From Taibaiella sp. (GTDB taxonomy: Bacteria > Bacteroidota > Bacteroidia > Chitinophagales > Chitinophagaceae), in the NCBI GenBank assembly GCA_016786705.1, contig JAEUVV010000013.1:496001-560000 (forward strand): a stretch of DNA of 64,000 bases, written 5' to 3'. Position 1 is the first letter of the stretch. Every line of letters starts with the position of its first letter. This document shows positions 6,211 to 14,788 of this stretch, one piece after another. The notes beneath the pieces were generated by a model. That model searched no databases and was not told where the DNA came from. It was given only the letters and a program-made list of their open reading frames with translations. The translations under genes were made by a program, and so were the position numbers.

Positions 6211-8178
6211 ATGAACAGCAAACATTTACGCTCAATAGTAACACTACTTACCATAATTTGTACAGGAGGTTTTGCCACAGCGCAAACCAGTTACAACGTG
6301 GGCACACTCCCATCTAACCTTGAGTTCTCCGGCACAGCCGGTAGCGCCCTATATGTAGCAGCCGATTTCAATGGCGATAGCTTTATAGACATCCTGTACC
6401 AGAATGGCGCTTCATCCGGAGCTCCATTGGTCTATTATCAAAATAATGGTTCGGGCATTTTTACGATCCCGGCAACAAACCCTTTCACGGCATTTTCTAC
6501 CTCCACACCCTCAGGCTTTTCCCTGAATACGTCTTCTTCTGTGGCAGATTTTGACGGCGATGGCGACCTGGATATCTGGTACAGGATCAATGGAGCTAAT
6601 AATGATATTTTTCTACGTAATGACAACGGAACCTATGTATCCGCTACGGTTCCCAGCGGCATGGACTTCCCTGAGTCGACAACGGCTGCTGTAGGTGTTG
6701 CAGACTTCAATGGTGACGGATATGTTGATATAGCCTACGCTACTACTGTAGGTGGTGGTATTACCTACCTCCAAAGCAATGCGGGAGCTTCTTTTGCTAC
6801 ACCAGGCACACACCCGTTCAGTAACTTCTCTTCATCAAGCCCCGCAGGCTTTGCACTTAATCTCGCCAGTTCTGTAGCCGACTTCGATGGTGATGGCGAC
6901 CTGGACATATGGGTACGGGTAAACGGAGCGGGCAATGATGTATACCTGGTAAACGACAATGGTGTGTATACCTCAGCAACCCCCTTGCCCGGCATGGAAT
7001 TTACTACGGCTGGGGTAGCCGCGGTATCAGTATCCGATTTCAACGGTGATGGCTACCCGGACTACCTGTATAATACTGCAGCCGGGCAGCCGCTTGTTTA
7101 CCTGCAAAATAATGCCGGGAGCTCCTTTTCCACACCATCCAGTAATCCGTTTGGGGCTTATGCTACTACAGGCCCTTCAGGTTTTGTACTGAATACCATC
7201 TCTATTGTTGCCGACCTGGACGCCGATGGAGACCTGGACCTATGGGTACGGGTAAATGGTGCGGGTAATGACGTGTATATGACCAATGCGGGCACAGCAC
7301 CTAGGATTATTACTAAATCACCGGCACACAATGCGGTAAATGTCCCTCGCAATACTCCTATCACACTGACGTTCAGCGAAGCGATGTTCAAAGGCAATGG
7401 CAATATCTACATTCGCAACCTCAGCAACAATGCTATCGCAGCAACCATACCGGTCAATAGCAGCCAGGTAACGGGCGAAAGCAGCAATAGCATCACGATA
7501 ACCCTTACTAACCTATTAGCAGCCAATACCTCTTATTATGTGACTTTTGACCGCCAGGCACTGCGTGATGCGGACAACATCATCATGGGGCAAATGAATG
7601 CCGCAACCAGGACACGCAACCCGGAAACAAACTCTTCTTTTCTCACCTTTACAACGGGGTCAACTGCACTGGCATTAGACCTGCTGAGCATAACGGCTAC
7701 TATGAAAGGCAGCAGTGCGGCAATCGACTGGCATGCGATCAGCAATCATACACGGGACTATATGGAACTGCAAAGAAGTACAAATAACGAGCCTTTTAGC
7801 ACGATATACACTACTGCTGCCCATATAGGGGCACAGAGATACAGCTACTTAGACCCGGCAGTTGCCGGCAAAGTATTTTACCGGGTAAAACTGATTAATG
7901 CTGAAGGAGGGTTTACTTATAGCGATGTAGTGTCTGTATGGGCGCATCCTGCAGCAGAGGTAAACATTTATCCGAATCCTGCCCACCAGGATTTATGGGT
8001 ACAGAGTTCATTTTCGGGGCCGGCCCTTATTCTTGACATTTACGGAAAAATTACAAAAAGAGTAAAGCTAGTTGCCGGTAAGAACCAGGTGGATACGGAA
8101 GAGCTGCCATCCGGCATATACCTGCTTACTTTTCCAGGAAATAAGGACGCAACTACTTTAAAATTTATCAAGCATTAA
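6211..8178 (+). CDS. secreted VCBS/FG-GAP repeat protein with T9SS sorting domain
   Basis: A 655-aa surface or secreted protein. Residues 1-24 form a signal peptide ending at TAQ. Residues about 45-345 hold three tandem units of roughly 110 aa, each with two calcium-binding loops (DFNGDSFIDI at about 53, DFDGDGDLDIW at about 113 and 227, DFNGDGYVDI at about 166, DFNGDGYPDY at about 277, DLDADGDLDLW at about 335), as in VCBS/FG-GAP propeller repeats. Residues about 364-475 look like a bacterial Ig-like (SbsA/Big_5) domain (PRIITKSPAHNAVNVPRNTP, TLTFSEAM). The last 75 residues are a type A T9SS sorting domain (IYPNPAHQDLWVQS to FIKH). The role is probably binding or adhesion; no catalytic motif is seen. 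Confidence 0.85.
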   Translation: MNSKHLRSIVTLLTIICTGGFATAQTSYNVGTLPSNLEFSGTAGSALYVAADFNGDSFIDILYQNGASSGAPLVYYQNNGSGIFTIPATNPFTAFSTSTPSGFSLNTSSSVADFDGDGDLDIWYRINGANNDIFLRNDNGTYVSATVPSGMDFPESTTAAVGVADFNGDGYVDIAYATTVGGGITYLQSNAGASFATPGTHPFSNFSSSSPAGFALNLASSVADFDGDGDLDIWVRVNGAGNDVYLVNDNGVYTSATPLPGMEFTTAGVAAVSVSDFNGDGYPDYLYNTAAGQPLVYLQNNAGSSFSTPSSNPFGAYATTGPSGFVLNTISIVADLDADGDLDLWVRVNGAGNDVYMTNAGTAPRIITKSPAHNAVNVPRNTPITLTFSEAMFKGNGNIYIRNLSNNAIAATIPVNSSQVTGESSNSITITLTNLLAANTSYYVTFDRQALRDADNIIMGQMNAATRTRNPETNSSFLTFTTGSTALALDLLSITATMKGSSAAIDWHAISNHTRDYMELQRSTNNEPFSTIYTTAAHIGAQRYSYLDPAVAGKVFYRVKLINAEGGFTYSDVVSVWAHPAAEVNIYPNPAHQDLWVQSSFSGPALILDIYGKITKRVKLVAGKNQVDTEELPSGIYLLTFPGNKDATTLKFIKH

Positions 8179-8211
8179 CAGCACCGTTAAGCGCATACTC
8201 CATACACGAAT

Positions 8212-8235
8212 AAAGTCACCCGAAATGGTGACTTT
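8212..8235 (+). terminator. terminator after VCBS protein
   Basis: Stem AAAGTCACC / GGTGACTTT with loop CGAAAT, then TATGTTTATTT. The stem core is nearly the same as in the tRNA terminator at 5862-5891. Confidence 0.75.
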
Positions 8236-8405
8236 TATGTTTATTTACAACTATAAAAGATTTTCCCTACCTGTATTAATTTTCTTCCTCAGGAATGCGG
8301 ATGTCTTTATATTTTACAAGAAATAGGAAACAGGGCTACTACGACACATCCCAATATGCTGTTCATAAAAATTACCATGCAAGCATGCCTTTGAGCTATT
8401 TCACA

Positions 8406-9014
8406 TCATTTCAAAGTATCCCATTCCTTCTTAAAATCCTGTTCGGTTTTTTTAGCAGGAAAATAATGATCATAATTTTGTTTGATATCATAGGAGATTG
8501 CAGCATTGATCATCAAACGTAAATCAGGAATGATCCAATCCGGCGAACCCGTTTTCTCCTGGCCATTAGTAAAAATTCGCACCGCTTTCCCATCCTGCAT
8601 TTCCACCCTCATTAACAATGTCGGCTTCATAATTCCTGAGATGGACATCCCGGTATAAACATCCTCTACCAGCTTGCCATTGGTAAACATAATTTTCAGC
8701 TCAAGCTTGTTATGAACCCGCGTAGAGGTTACGCCATAACGGGCATAGCTTTCAATTGATTTTATGGTAGCTAAATAGTTGATGGTATTTTGCCTGCTTT
8801 CTTCTCTATAACCTGGATGCATATTACTTTTGGTGTGATTGTCAATTTCGTTTTTAAGCTGTGCATTAAACATTTCAACAATTTTATTGTTTTCCAGGTC
8901 AGGGGTATCATATTCAGATTTCTTCCAGGAGAGATCTATCCCCAAAACGTAAAGGACCCCAACAGTAGCAGCAATTATAATAATCGCAGTAACGATGATG
9001 ATGGTTTTTTTCAT
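8406..9014 (-). CDS. membrane-anchored protein of unknown function
   Basis: A 202-aa protein with one N-terminal hydrophobic segment (TIIIVTAIIIIAATVGVLYV, about residues 3-23) and a long soluble domain that would be periplasmic. No cysteine or catalytic motif stands out. The domain alternates short strands (KLELKIMFTNGKLVEDVYTG, LLMRVEMQDGKAVRIF) with helices, as in small NTF2-like or cystatin-like folds, but I do not recognise a family. The ATG at 9014 (MKKTIIIV) is preferred over the upstream in-frame start at 9053. It is monocistronic, between a + strand terminator and a divergent small gene. Confidence 0.65.
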   Translation of the reverse strand: MKKTIIIVTAIIIIAATVGVLYVLGIDLSWKKSEYDTPDLENNKIVEMFNAQLKNEIDNHTKSNMHPGYREESRQNTINYLATIKSIESYARYGVTSTRVHNKLELKIMFTNGKLVEDVYTGMSISGIMKPTLLMRVEMQDGKAVRIFTNGQEKTGSPDWIIPDLRLMINAAISYDIKQNYDHYFPAKKTEQDFKKEWDTLK

Positions 9015-9236
9015 ATTATTAATGATAAATTGTTGTAACCTTAAAAGTAACAAAATTAGATTGATACCGGAAGCAATAAAAATGCCCTATCACAAATTAC
9101 TTCGGCAAAATCCAGCCTGATACTTACTCAGATTATAAATGACACCCTGTTAGCAAATACATTCACTTAAAAAAACAAAACATACTACACAATCACAGAA
9201 GATAACCTTATTTTCGGCTTCTAAATAAATTAAAAA

Positions 9237-9593
9237 ATGAGCAAATTAATCATTGCATTGAGTATTATCCTGTTAAGCGGCAGCCACGCAGCTATAGCAC
9301 AAGCCAAACCGGCAGCAACCAAAGCCTCTATATTAAAAGAATTGCGAGAAATAATCGTTAAGAATATGATCAATGACGGAGCAGATAAGGAGAAGGCGGA
9401 ACAATTCGGAGATTGCCTTAGCAAAGACCTGGGCGCAAAACTGACACTCGAAGAGCTTAAAATGTTTCACCAGTTAAATACTGCAAAAACCGGTCAGGCG
9501 CCACCTAAAGAGCTGGTACAAAAGGCGGAAAAAATGGGACTGAAAAAGAAAATGCAAAATGTGGGAAAGGATTGCGGCCCTATCTTTGAATAG
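9237..9593 (+). CDS. small secreted protein of unknown function
   Basis: A 118-aa protein with a clear signal peptide (LIIALSIILLSGSHAAIAQA, cleavage likely after AIAQ). The mature part of about 95 residues is helical and charged, with two cysteines (Cys in FGDCLSKDLG and in GKDCGPIFE) that could form a disulfide in the periplasm. Similar two-cysteine helical proteins are common in Bacteroidota without known function. It is followed by a very strong terminator, so it is a single-gene unit. Confidence 0.7.
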   Translation: MSKLIIALSIILLSGSHAAIAQAKPAATKASILKELREIIVKNMINDGADKEKAEQFGDCLSKDLGAKLTLEELKMFHQLNTAKTGQAPPKELVQKAEKMGLKKKMQNVGKDCGPIFE

Positions 9594-9616
9594 CCCTGCA
9601 ACCACCCGACATAAGA

Positions 9617-9652
9617 CATCAGGCCGGCACAAGGAGTTGTGCCGGCCTGATG
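9617..9652. terminator. strong hairpin between convergent genes
   Basis: A perfect 16-bp stem (9617-9632 with 9637-9652) closed by a GGAG tetraloop, containing GGCCGGC. It ends the gene at 9237-9593 and may also stop the opposing transcript from 11685. The trailing T run is weak on both sides. Confidence 0.75.
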
Positions 9653-9777
9653 CTATAAATTATGTTTGCATGAGAAGAAAACATTGCTAATAAAAACCTC
9701 TCCTCCCCAAAAAGAGTCTGATGCAATTATCTGCATCAACCTCTCTTCTCTTCAACTGTAAACTATAATTAAACCGA

Positions 9778-11685
9778 TTACTGCTTCACGAAACGCTTAT
9801 TGTATACATGTTGCCCGTCATTTACCTGCAGCAAGTACAAGCCAGCCGGCAGTGTGCTAATATCGATTCTATTGCTGCCTGAATTTATTGAAGCTTGGAA
9901 AGCAGTTGTTCCGTTCATGCCCGATATCAACACTTTTCCCGATTTAAACGATGCAACATTTATAGTATTCCCGGCCGGGTTAGGATACACCTCTACTGCT
10001 GCCTGCTGCGCTTTCACGATTGCTTTTGCAACATCACTATACCCTGTACCACCATCAACATGCTTCAGCGCCAGGCGGTAATAATTCAGCCCGGCAAACG
10101 GATGCTCATCAAGATAACTATAATGTGCATTTGCCTTACCCGTTGCGGTAAAGGTAGCAATCGTGCCAAACGCTTTACCATCGGCCGAGACCTGGAGCTC
10201 CATCACATCTCCGGCGACCTCCTTAAGGTTTGTCCAGCTGATTACGTTAAAAGGCCCGCTATTGCGCGCGGTAAACTCATCCAGCTGTATCGCCAGCGGC
10301 GCCGTAATGCTCATCGAGTAAAGTTCGCGACCCTGTGCATCTGTCTTGGCTGCGAAATATAAAGTACTGCCTACTTGGGTAAAATTGCCGGGTGTGGAAG
10401 AAACCGAACCTGTATTTATGTCTGCAACCAAAGTAGTGGTATTATTACTCAAATCTAAAGAATACAACTCTGCACCTAATGCCGATGTAGCGGCAGAAAA
10501 ATAAGCTTTTCCATCTGTAGCTGCAAAGAAGTTAGTCATAGCCGTAAAGCCATTGCTTACCGGGATCGCGGTAGTTGTCGTCCCGTCTGTACGGTTATAA
10601 CGTTGCAGCTGGCGGGGACTGCCATTCTGTACAAAGTAAGAATAGTCCCCACTATTAAAACCGAAAACATAGTTAGTTCCGGTAACCACACCATTAGTAA
10701 CGCTGGTCACTGAATTATTATTTGCCGTGTTAACCAACAGCATTTCTCCCTGTACCGGGTTGGTATTGTAAAAGTTAACCGCAACCAATAAAGAATTGTC
10801 GGGGGTAATATTGACGATGTTTACATTGCCTGATGCCAGGGTTTGTGTATAGCTGGTTAAAGCGGTGAGCGTAGTATTTGCCGGGTTATAGCAAAACAGG
10901 TTTACCGGGCCGGCATTAGAACCTGTCCTGGCTACAAAGTAAAGCTTACTATTGATCACGTTAAAGCGGGTCGCTTCAAAAAGGCGGTTACCACCATTTG
11001 TAATTTCTGTGTAAGTATTGGGAGTAGCCATAGAAATCACAATAGGAAAATTCAGGTTATTGCCGGATCCGCCATAAGAAGTGGTATAGATATTGTTACC
11101 AATTACAACTAGCGCCCCGTTGGTAGTGTTACTTGTAGACCCTAGCCCGGCATTGCCGATACTAGAAAACTGGGTGAGGTTACCTGTGGTCTTTTCCCAT
11201 CTAAAGACCTGGTTAGTGACACTGCCCGCATCAAATAATGTCGCATAAACGTTACCCGTAACCGGCTCTTCAGCAAAGGCAAGCGGGTCGGTCGGACTGC
11301 TGGCATTATTGGGATTCCACTGAACCTCATTACCCGTGGTCAGGTCGAAGCGGGAAAAATAAAGGTTAGAGCTCGGCCCGCCCTTAGAAGAAGCCACAAA
11401 GACATTGTCACCGATACGCATCGGCGGCCGGAAGATCGTAGCGCCACTAAGCTGGCTGTGATCATTGGTCCTTTGACTAATAGTATTATTTGTTGTGTTG
11501 AGCTGATACCATTCCTGTCGGTTGGTCGCTTCTTTAGCCAGGAAATAGATATTACTTCCATAAACAAAGAAGTTTTGCGGGTTCGCATCTCCGGCATTTG
11601 GATTAATGTCGCTCAGGCGGGTCTGGGCACTAGCCGGCAGTACCGCTATCGCAGCAGCTGCCCAAAAAAGGGGTCTCATGTTCAT
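9778..11685 (-). CDS. secreted ELWxxDGT-like repeat protein with T9SS sorting domain
   Basis: A 635-aa secreted protein. Signal peptide residues 1-20 (FWAAAAIAVLPASAQ). The body, about 25-480, is a beta-rich repeat array with recurring blocks such as NIYFLAKEATNRQEWYQL, KLYFVARTGSNAG, KAYFSAATSALGAELYSLDL and TLYFAAKTDAQGRELYSM, which resemble ELWxxDGT propeller repeats. A short Ig-like region (FTARNSGPFNVISWTNLKE) precedes the type A sorting domain (VEVYPNPAGNTINVAS to KRFVKQ) over the last 75 residues. There is no enzyme motif, so a structural or binding role is likely. The ATG at 11679 is an alternative start two codons in. Confidence 0.82.
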   Translation of the reverse strand: MNMRPLFWAAAAIAVLPASAQTRLSDINPNAGDANPQNFFVYGSNIYFLAKEATNRQEWYQLNTTNNTISQRTNDHSQLSGATIFRPPMRIGDNVFVASSKGGPSSNLYFSRFDLTTGNEVQWNPNNASSPTDPLAFAEEPVTGNVYATLFDAGSVTNQVFRWEKTTGNLTQFSSIGNAGLGSTSNTTNGALVVIGNNIYTTSYGGSGNNLNFPIVISMATPNTYTEITNGGNRLFEATRFNVINSKLYFVARTGSNAGPVNLFCYNPANTTLTALTSYTQTLASGNVNIVNITPDNSLLVAVNFYNTNPVQGEMLLVNTANNNSVTSVTNGVVTGTNYVFGFNSGDYSYFVQNGSPRQLQRYNRTDGTTTTAIPVSNGFTAMTNFFAATDGKAYFSAATSALGAELYSLDLSNNTTTLVADINTGSVSSTPGNFTQVGSTLYFAAKTDAQGRELYSMSITAPLAIQLDEFTARNSGPFNVISWTNLKEVAGDVMELQVSADGKAFGTIATFTATGKANAHYSYLDEHPFAGLNYYRLALKHVDGGTGYSDVAKAIVKAQQAAVEVYPNPAGNTINVASFKSGKVLISGMNGTTAFQASINSGSNRIDISTLPAGLYLLQVNDGQHVYNKRFVKQ

Positions 11686-11845
11686 ACTTATTTAGAATTG
11701 TGTTCTTATTATGAGCGAAGGTATTACGTTTTTTATATTTAATAAATAGAGACATAAACATTTAATTAAAATAAATATAAAAATTAGAACCACTTTCAGC
11801 AGAAAATATTTTCATCATTTAATCCCGGGAACGGTTAAAATAAAA

Positions 11846-11868
11846 AACCGGCTAATCAATAGCCGGCT
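11846..11868 (-). terminator. terminator of phosphonatase-like operon
   Basis: On the minus strand the stem AGCCGGCTA / TAGCCGGTT (one G-T pair) with a five-base loop is followed by TTTTTATTTT. It lies 33 bases after the stop at 11901. Confidence 0.8.
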
Positions 11869-11900
11869 CTTACCCTAAAACACTTTCAACTTACACCCTT

Positions 11901-12605
11901 TTATTTTACAACAGCAAGCTGGAAAGATTGAATTAAATCCGCGACATCTGTTACAGAATCTACAATATGCGTGTGCGGGTATTGCTCCAGCACTTCTTTT
12001 CCATTGGCCCCACTCAACACACCCACTACCAGCGCGCAACCTGCCCTATGGCCTTCTTCCAGGTCTACTGGCGTATCCCCCACCTTGGCGACCTGCTGCA
12101 CGGCACTGATCCCCGTCAGTTCCATGGCTTTCAGGATCATATCAGGATAAGGCCTTCCCTGGGCAACCTCATCACTGGCCACGCTCACATCCAGGAGCTC
12201 CTGCCAACCCAGGCGCTCAATAATAATATCTGTAATGTCGCGGCTAAAACCGGTATCCAGGCCCACTTTAATGCCTTGCGCCTGCAATGTCTTAAAGGTA
12301 TCTGTAGCCCCTTCAATCTCGCAAATGCCAGGCTCATTGCGGTAAAAATCAGTCATGATCTGCAGAAAAGAACGGTGCAGGCTGTTAATATCAGCTTTAA
12401 CCGCCGCTTCCGGGTAAAACCGCTCCAGCAGCATTTTAATCGCTACCGGCTTGGCGATACCCATTACCTCGTTAGCCGCGGCCAAAGGGACCGTATAGCC
12501 CTGCGTTGCTAATGCCTGGCACAGTGCCTTAGTTACAAAATCATCATCGTAGACAGTCGTGCCCGCCATATCAAAAATGGCCAGCTTAATAGTTTCGTTA
12601 TACAT
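11901..12605 (-). CDS. phosphonatase-like HAD hydrolase (PhnX-like)
   Basis: A 234-aa HAD-superfamily hydrolase of the phosphonoacetaldehyde hydrolase (PhnX) branch, which breaks C-P bonds. The nucleophile motif is FDMAGTT (Asp12) rather than the general DxDxT, a hallmark of PhnX and PhnX-like proteins. GRPYPDM has Arg in place of the usual HAD lysine. GDTPVDLEEGHRAG is the acidic metal motif. In the cap, MGIAK puts Lys52 where PhnX has its Schiff-base lysine (MGLxK). From memory this fits NCBIfam TIGR03351, described as linked in gene context to TIGR03364 FAD oxidoreductases; such a gene is present at 23343. The substrate is probably a phosphonoaldehyde, cleaved in the cytoplasm to an aldehyde and phosphate. 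It shares a strand with the DUF5690 gene, 52 bases downstream. Confidence 0.82.
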   Translation of the reverse strand: MYNETIKLAIFDMAGTTVYDDDFVTKALCQALATQGYTVPLAAANEVMGIAKPVAIKMLLERFYPEAAVKADINSLHRSFLQIMTDFYRNEPGICEIEGATDTFKTLQAQGIKVGLDTGFSRDITDIIIERLGWQELLDVSVASDEVAQGRPYPDMILKAMELTGISAVQQVAKVGDTPVDLEEGHRAGCALVVGVLSGANGKEVLEQYPHTHIVDSVTDVADLIQSFQLAVVK

Positions 12606-12657
12606 ATTAAAGGTTTAAAAAATCAAAATAGTTTACAAATATAAAACAATAAGTTAC

Positions 12658-13968
12658 TTATACTAAACTTTTGTTTAACTTTTCAAGAGATGCTTCCTTT
12701 CGCTGCCCTCTTGCCTTACGCAGGAAGTAAAAGGCTGAAGCAGCCTGGCTGAGTAGCAGAAAAGCTCCTATAAAAATGCTGGTATGGTAGAAAAAATCTA
12801 CATAGCTCATACCACTGTCGTAAAAATTCTTATAAAACAATACACCGATGCTGCCGCAATAACCGAAAAAATCGGCAGCGACTCCTATAAAGCCGGCATT
12901 CCCGGGATAGCGGAATACCGCCAGCATGCGCTCAAAGAAAATGGTATTGGCGGGTACATAAGCGATATACAAGCCTATGCCGGTAGCGCAGATCCAGAGC
13001 TGCGGCCCGATCATCCCTGCACCGTAGCAAAAGGTGCTCAGTAGCATAATAAGGGCGCCGGCGATACTGATCGCATGGATCAGCATAAACGCGCGCAGGT
13101 TTTCCCGGATACGCTGCATAAAGATCATCAGTAAAAGAATGATGACCGATACCGGTATCTCGCTGATGGTAAATATGGAGGCATTGCCCTCAAAGCCAAG
13201 CCCCCGCCAGATTTCCGGGGCAAAATTATCGCGAAAGTCGCGGTAGCTGGTCATCAATATATAACTTACCATAAATATCGCCAACCCGGCAAAAAAGAAA
13301 CGGAAAAATGCCAGGCGCTCCTGTTTACTCATTGGCATACGGACTGACTTCAGGGCAATATCCTCTGCCGTCTGCGGGGGCAGCTGCTCCAGCATCCATA
13401 CCGCCAGCAACAGCACGGGCATAAAACAAAGCCCTACCAGGAAGGGCATCCAATTATCCGCCACGCCCAGTGTATGGATAAAATACTGGCCGATACTTTT
13501 TATGAAACCTGAAGAAACGATTTGTGTGATCGTAAGTCCCACAACCAGGATCTCTGTACTTCTGCGACCTTCGAGGTAGTTAAAAATAAGACCGAAGATC
13601 ATACCAATAGGCAAGCCGTTTAGAAAAAGCGCCAATATGTTATAAGGAGCAGGCAGGAGGGCAAATAAAGCCAAAGCCAGCACGGAAATCAGGATCAGGC
13701 CGATAATGTATCGCGGGCGCTGCCGCGGTGTATTCTCTGCAACAATCTTTATACCTATATATTTGGATAGCGTATAGCCTATAGTTTGGGCACTTACCAG
13801 CCAGATCTTGTAATCGACTCCCAGGAAAGCCTGGCCATCGTATGTTCCGGCAGCAAATGCCTTTCGTACCGCGTACATCGCCGTATAGGTAAGGAAAGAA
13901 GCCAGGGTGGCAAAACAAATAAAGGACAAAGCATTGGCTTTTGCTGCCAACCTGCGCTTGATATTCAT
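12658..13968 (-). CDS. DUF5690 family membrane transporter-like protein
   Basis: A 436-aa inner-membrane protein with about 12 hydrophobic segments, in the size range and topology of the major facilitator superfamily. It matches what I know of DUF5690, a Bacteroidota family (features: FLTYTAMYAVRKAFAAGTY in helix 1, YKIWLVSAQTIGYTLSKYIG in helix 2, GRRSTEILVVGLTITQIVSS mid-protein, FFGYCGSIGVLFYK near the end). Helix 1 resembles the YxxRK pattern of organophosphate:phosphate antiporters (GlpT/UhpT), which would suit a phosphonate or phosphate-ester substrate; that is inference. It lies directly upstream of the phosphonatase-like gene and after the XRE-cupin regulator, and likely forms a unit with them. 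Confidence 0.75.
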   Translation of the reverse strand: MNIKRRLAAKANALSFICFATLASFLTYTAMYAVRKAFAAGTYDGQAFLGVDYKIWLVSAQTIGYTLSKYIGIKIVAENTPRQRPRYIIGLILISVLALALFALLPAPYNILALFLNGLPIGMIFGLIFNYLEGRRSTEILVVGLTITQIVSSGFIKSIGQYFIHTLGVADNWMPFLVGLCFMPVLLLAVWMLEQLPPQTAEDIALKSVRMPMSKQERLAFFRFFFAGLAIFMVSYILMTSYRDFRDNFAPEIWRGLGFEGNASIFTISEIPVSVIILLLMIFMQRIRENLRAFMLIHAISIAGALIMLLSTFCYGAGMIGPQLWICATGIGLYIAYVPANTIFFERMLAVFRYPGNAGFIGVAADFFGYCGSIGVLFYKNFYDSGMSYVDFFYHTSIFIGAFLLLSQAASAFYFLRKARGQRKEASLEKLNKSLV

Positions 13969-13969
13969 T

Positions 13970-14052
13970 AAACTTAAGTTTAGTATTTGTATCTAAGCGC
14001 GAAAGTAAGCCTGCAATATTACCTTAATGCTAAATTAATGTTTAGTATTTGT
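13970..14052 (-). promoter_or_regulatory. repeats upstream of DUF5690 gene
   Basis: The 13-mer GTTTAGTATTTGT occurs twice without mismatch on the + strand (13978-13990 and 14040-14052), 62 bases apart. The first abuts the 12-bp palindrome AAACTTAAGTTT (13970-13981), which touches the DUF5690 start codon. These are likely operator elements for this transcription unit. Confidence 0.5.
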
Positions 14053-14622
14053 TTACTTTTGATTAAAGAAATAAACGATCAGCATGATACACTTATCCTC
14101 CCCGGTATTTTTAGGCAGGTGTGGAAGGCGCCCGTCAAAGAATAAAGAATCCCCTTCCGACAAAGCATAAGTATCACCATTGATCATATACTCACAGGTA
14201 CCTTGTATAATATACTTATATTCGAAAGCATCGGTCACTACTTCTTCCCGCTTCGCATTTTTATTTAGCTCCAGGATCACAAAGTCAACAGTAGAAGCAG
14301 AAAGGCTTTTCACGAATATACGTTTATACAGGAAGCCTTTAGCATCCTCTTTAGTAAAGGATTCGTAGTCTTTCTTATGCTGCACGATCACATTAGGCAT
14401 TTGCAGGTTAATACCGCTAAAAAAATGGCTCACCGCCATCTCCAGGGATTGGATAATACTGAACAAAACAGGCAGGGAAGGTATGCTGCGCCCATTCTCG
14501 ATCTGGGAGATCAGGCCCTTACTTACTCCTGAACGATCGGCCAGTTGCTGTATCGTCAACCTCTTCTCATACCGGTATTCCTTGATCCTGCGGCTTACCT
14601 CCAGTAAAAATGCTCCTTCCAT
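14053..14622 (-). CDS. XRE-family regulator with C-terminal cupin domain
   Basis: A 189-aa transcription factor. Residues about 8-65 form a lambda-repressor-type HTH (IQQLADRSGVSKGLISQIEN is the recognition region). Residues about 110-187 form a small cupin (EYKYIIQGTCEYMINGDTY, then GDSLFFDGRLPHLPKN), which probably binds the effector. Proteins of this layout (PuuR/SutR type) often control catabolic genes in response to an amine or amino acid-like ligand. It sits between the DUF5690/phosphonatase unit and the divergent TonB-receptor operon, so it most likely controls both. A ligand such as an aminophosphonate is an inference. Its own promoter has a good -7 box at 14642-14649. Confidence 0.85.
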   Translation of the reverse strand: MEGAFLLEVSRRIKEYRYEKRLTIQQLADRSGVSKGLISQIENGRSIPSLPVLFSIIQSLEMAVSHFFSGINLQMPNVIVQHKKDYESFTKEDAKGFLYKRIFVKSLSASTVDFVILELNKNAKREEVVTDAFEYKYIIQGTCEYMINGDTYALSEGDSLFFDGRLPHLPKNTGEDKCIMLIVYFFNQK

Positions 14623-14641
14623 ATTGTGTATATATAAACTT

Positions 14642-14673
14642 CAAAGTTATTACCTCTCCGCCACTTAACCCAA
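14642..14673 (-). promoter_or_regulatory. promoter of XRE-cupin regulator
   Basis: Minus strand: TTG (14673-14671), 21-base spacer, TAACTTTG (14649-14642), then the ATG at 14622. Confidence 0.6.
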
Positions 14674-14690
14674 CTGATGATGTAAATAAA

Positions 14691-14761
14691 TGTTTACTTT
14701 TTTAATTAACAATTTGGTAAACAAGAGTTAAGCATATGTAAACAAGTGTTGATTACTTTTG
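14691..14761 (+). promoter_or_regulatory. operator repeats and -7 box of TonB-receptor operon
   Basis: Two direct repeats, GTAAACAAGAGTTAA (14717-14731) and GTAAACAAGTGTTGA (14738-14752), start 21 bases apart, two helical turns. An inverted TGTTTAC lies at 14691-14697. The second repeat abuts a -7 box TACTTTTG (14754-14761). There is no -33 TTG, so this looks like an activator-dependent promoter or one covered by the XRE-cupin protein. Confidence 0.6.
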
Positions 14762-14788
14762 TGTCGTCAAATGATTAAATAGTGACTC

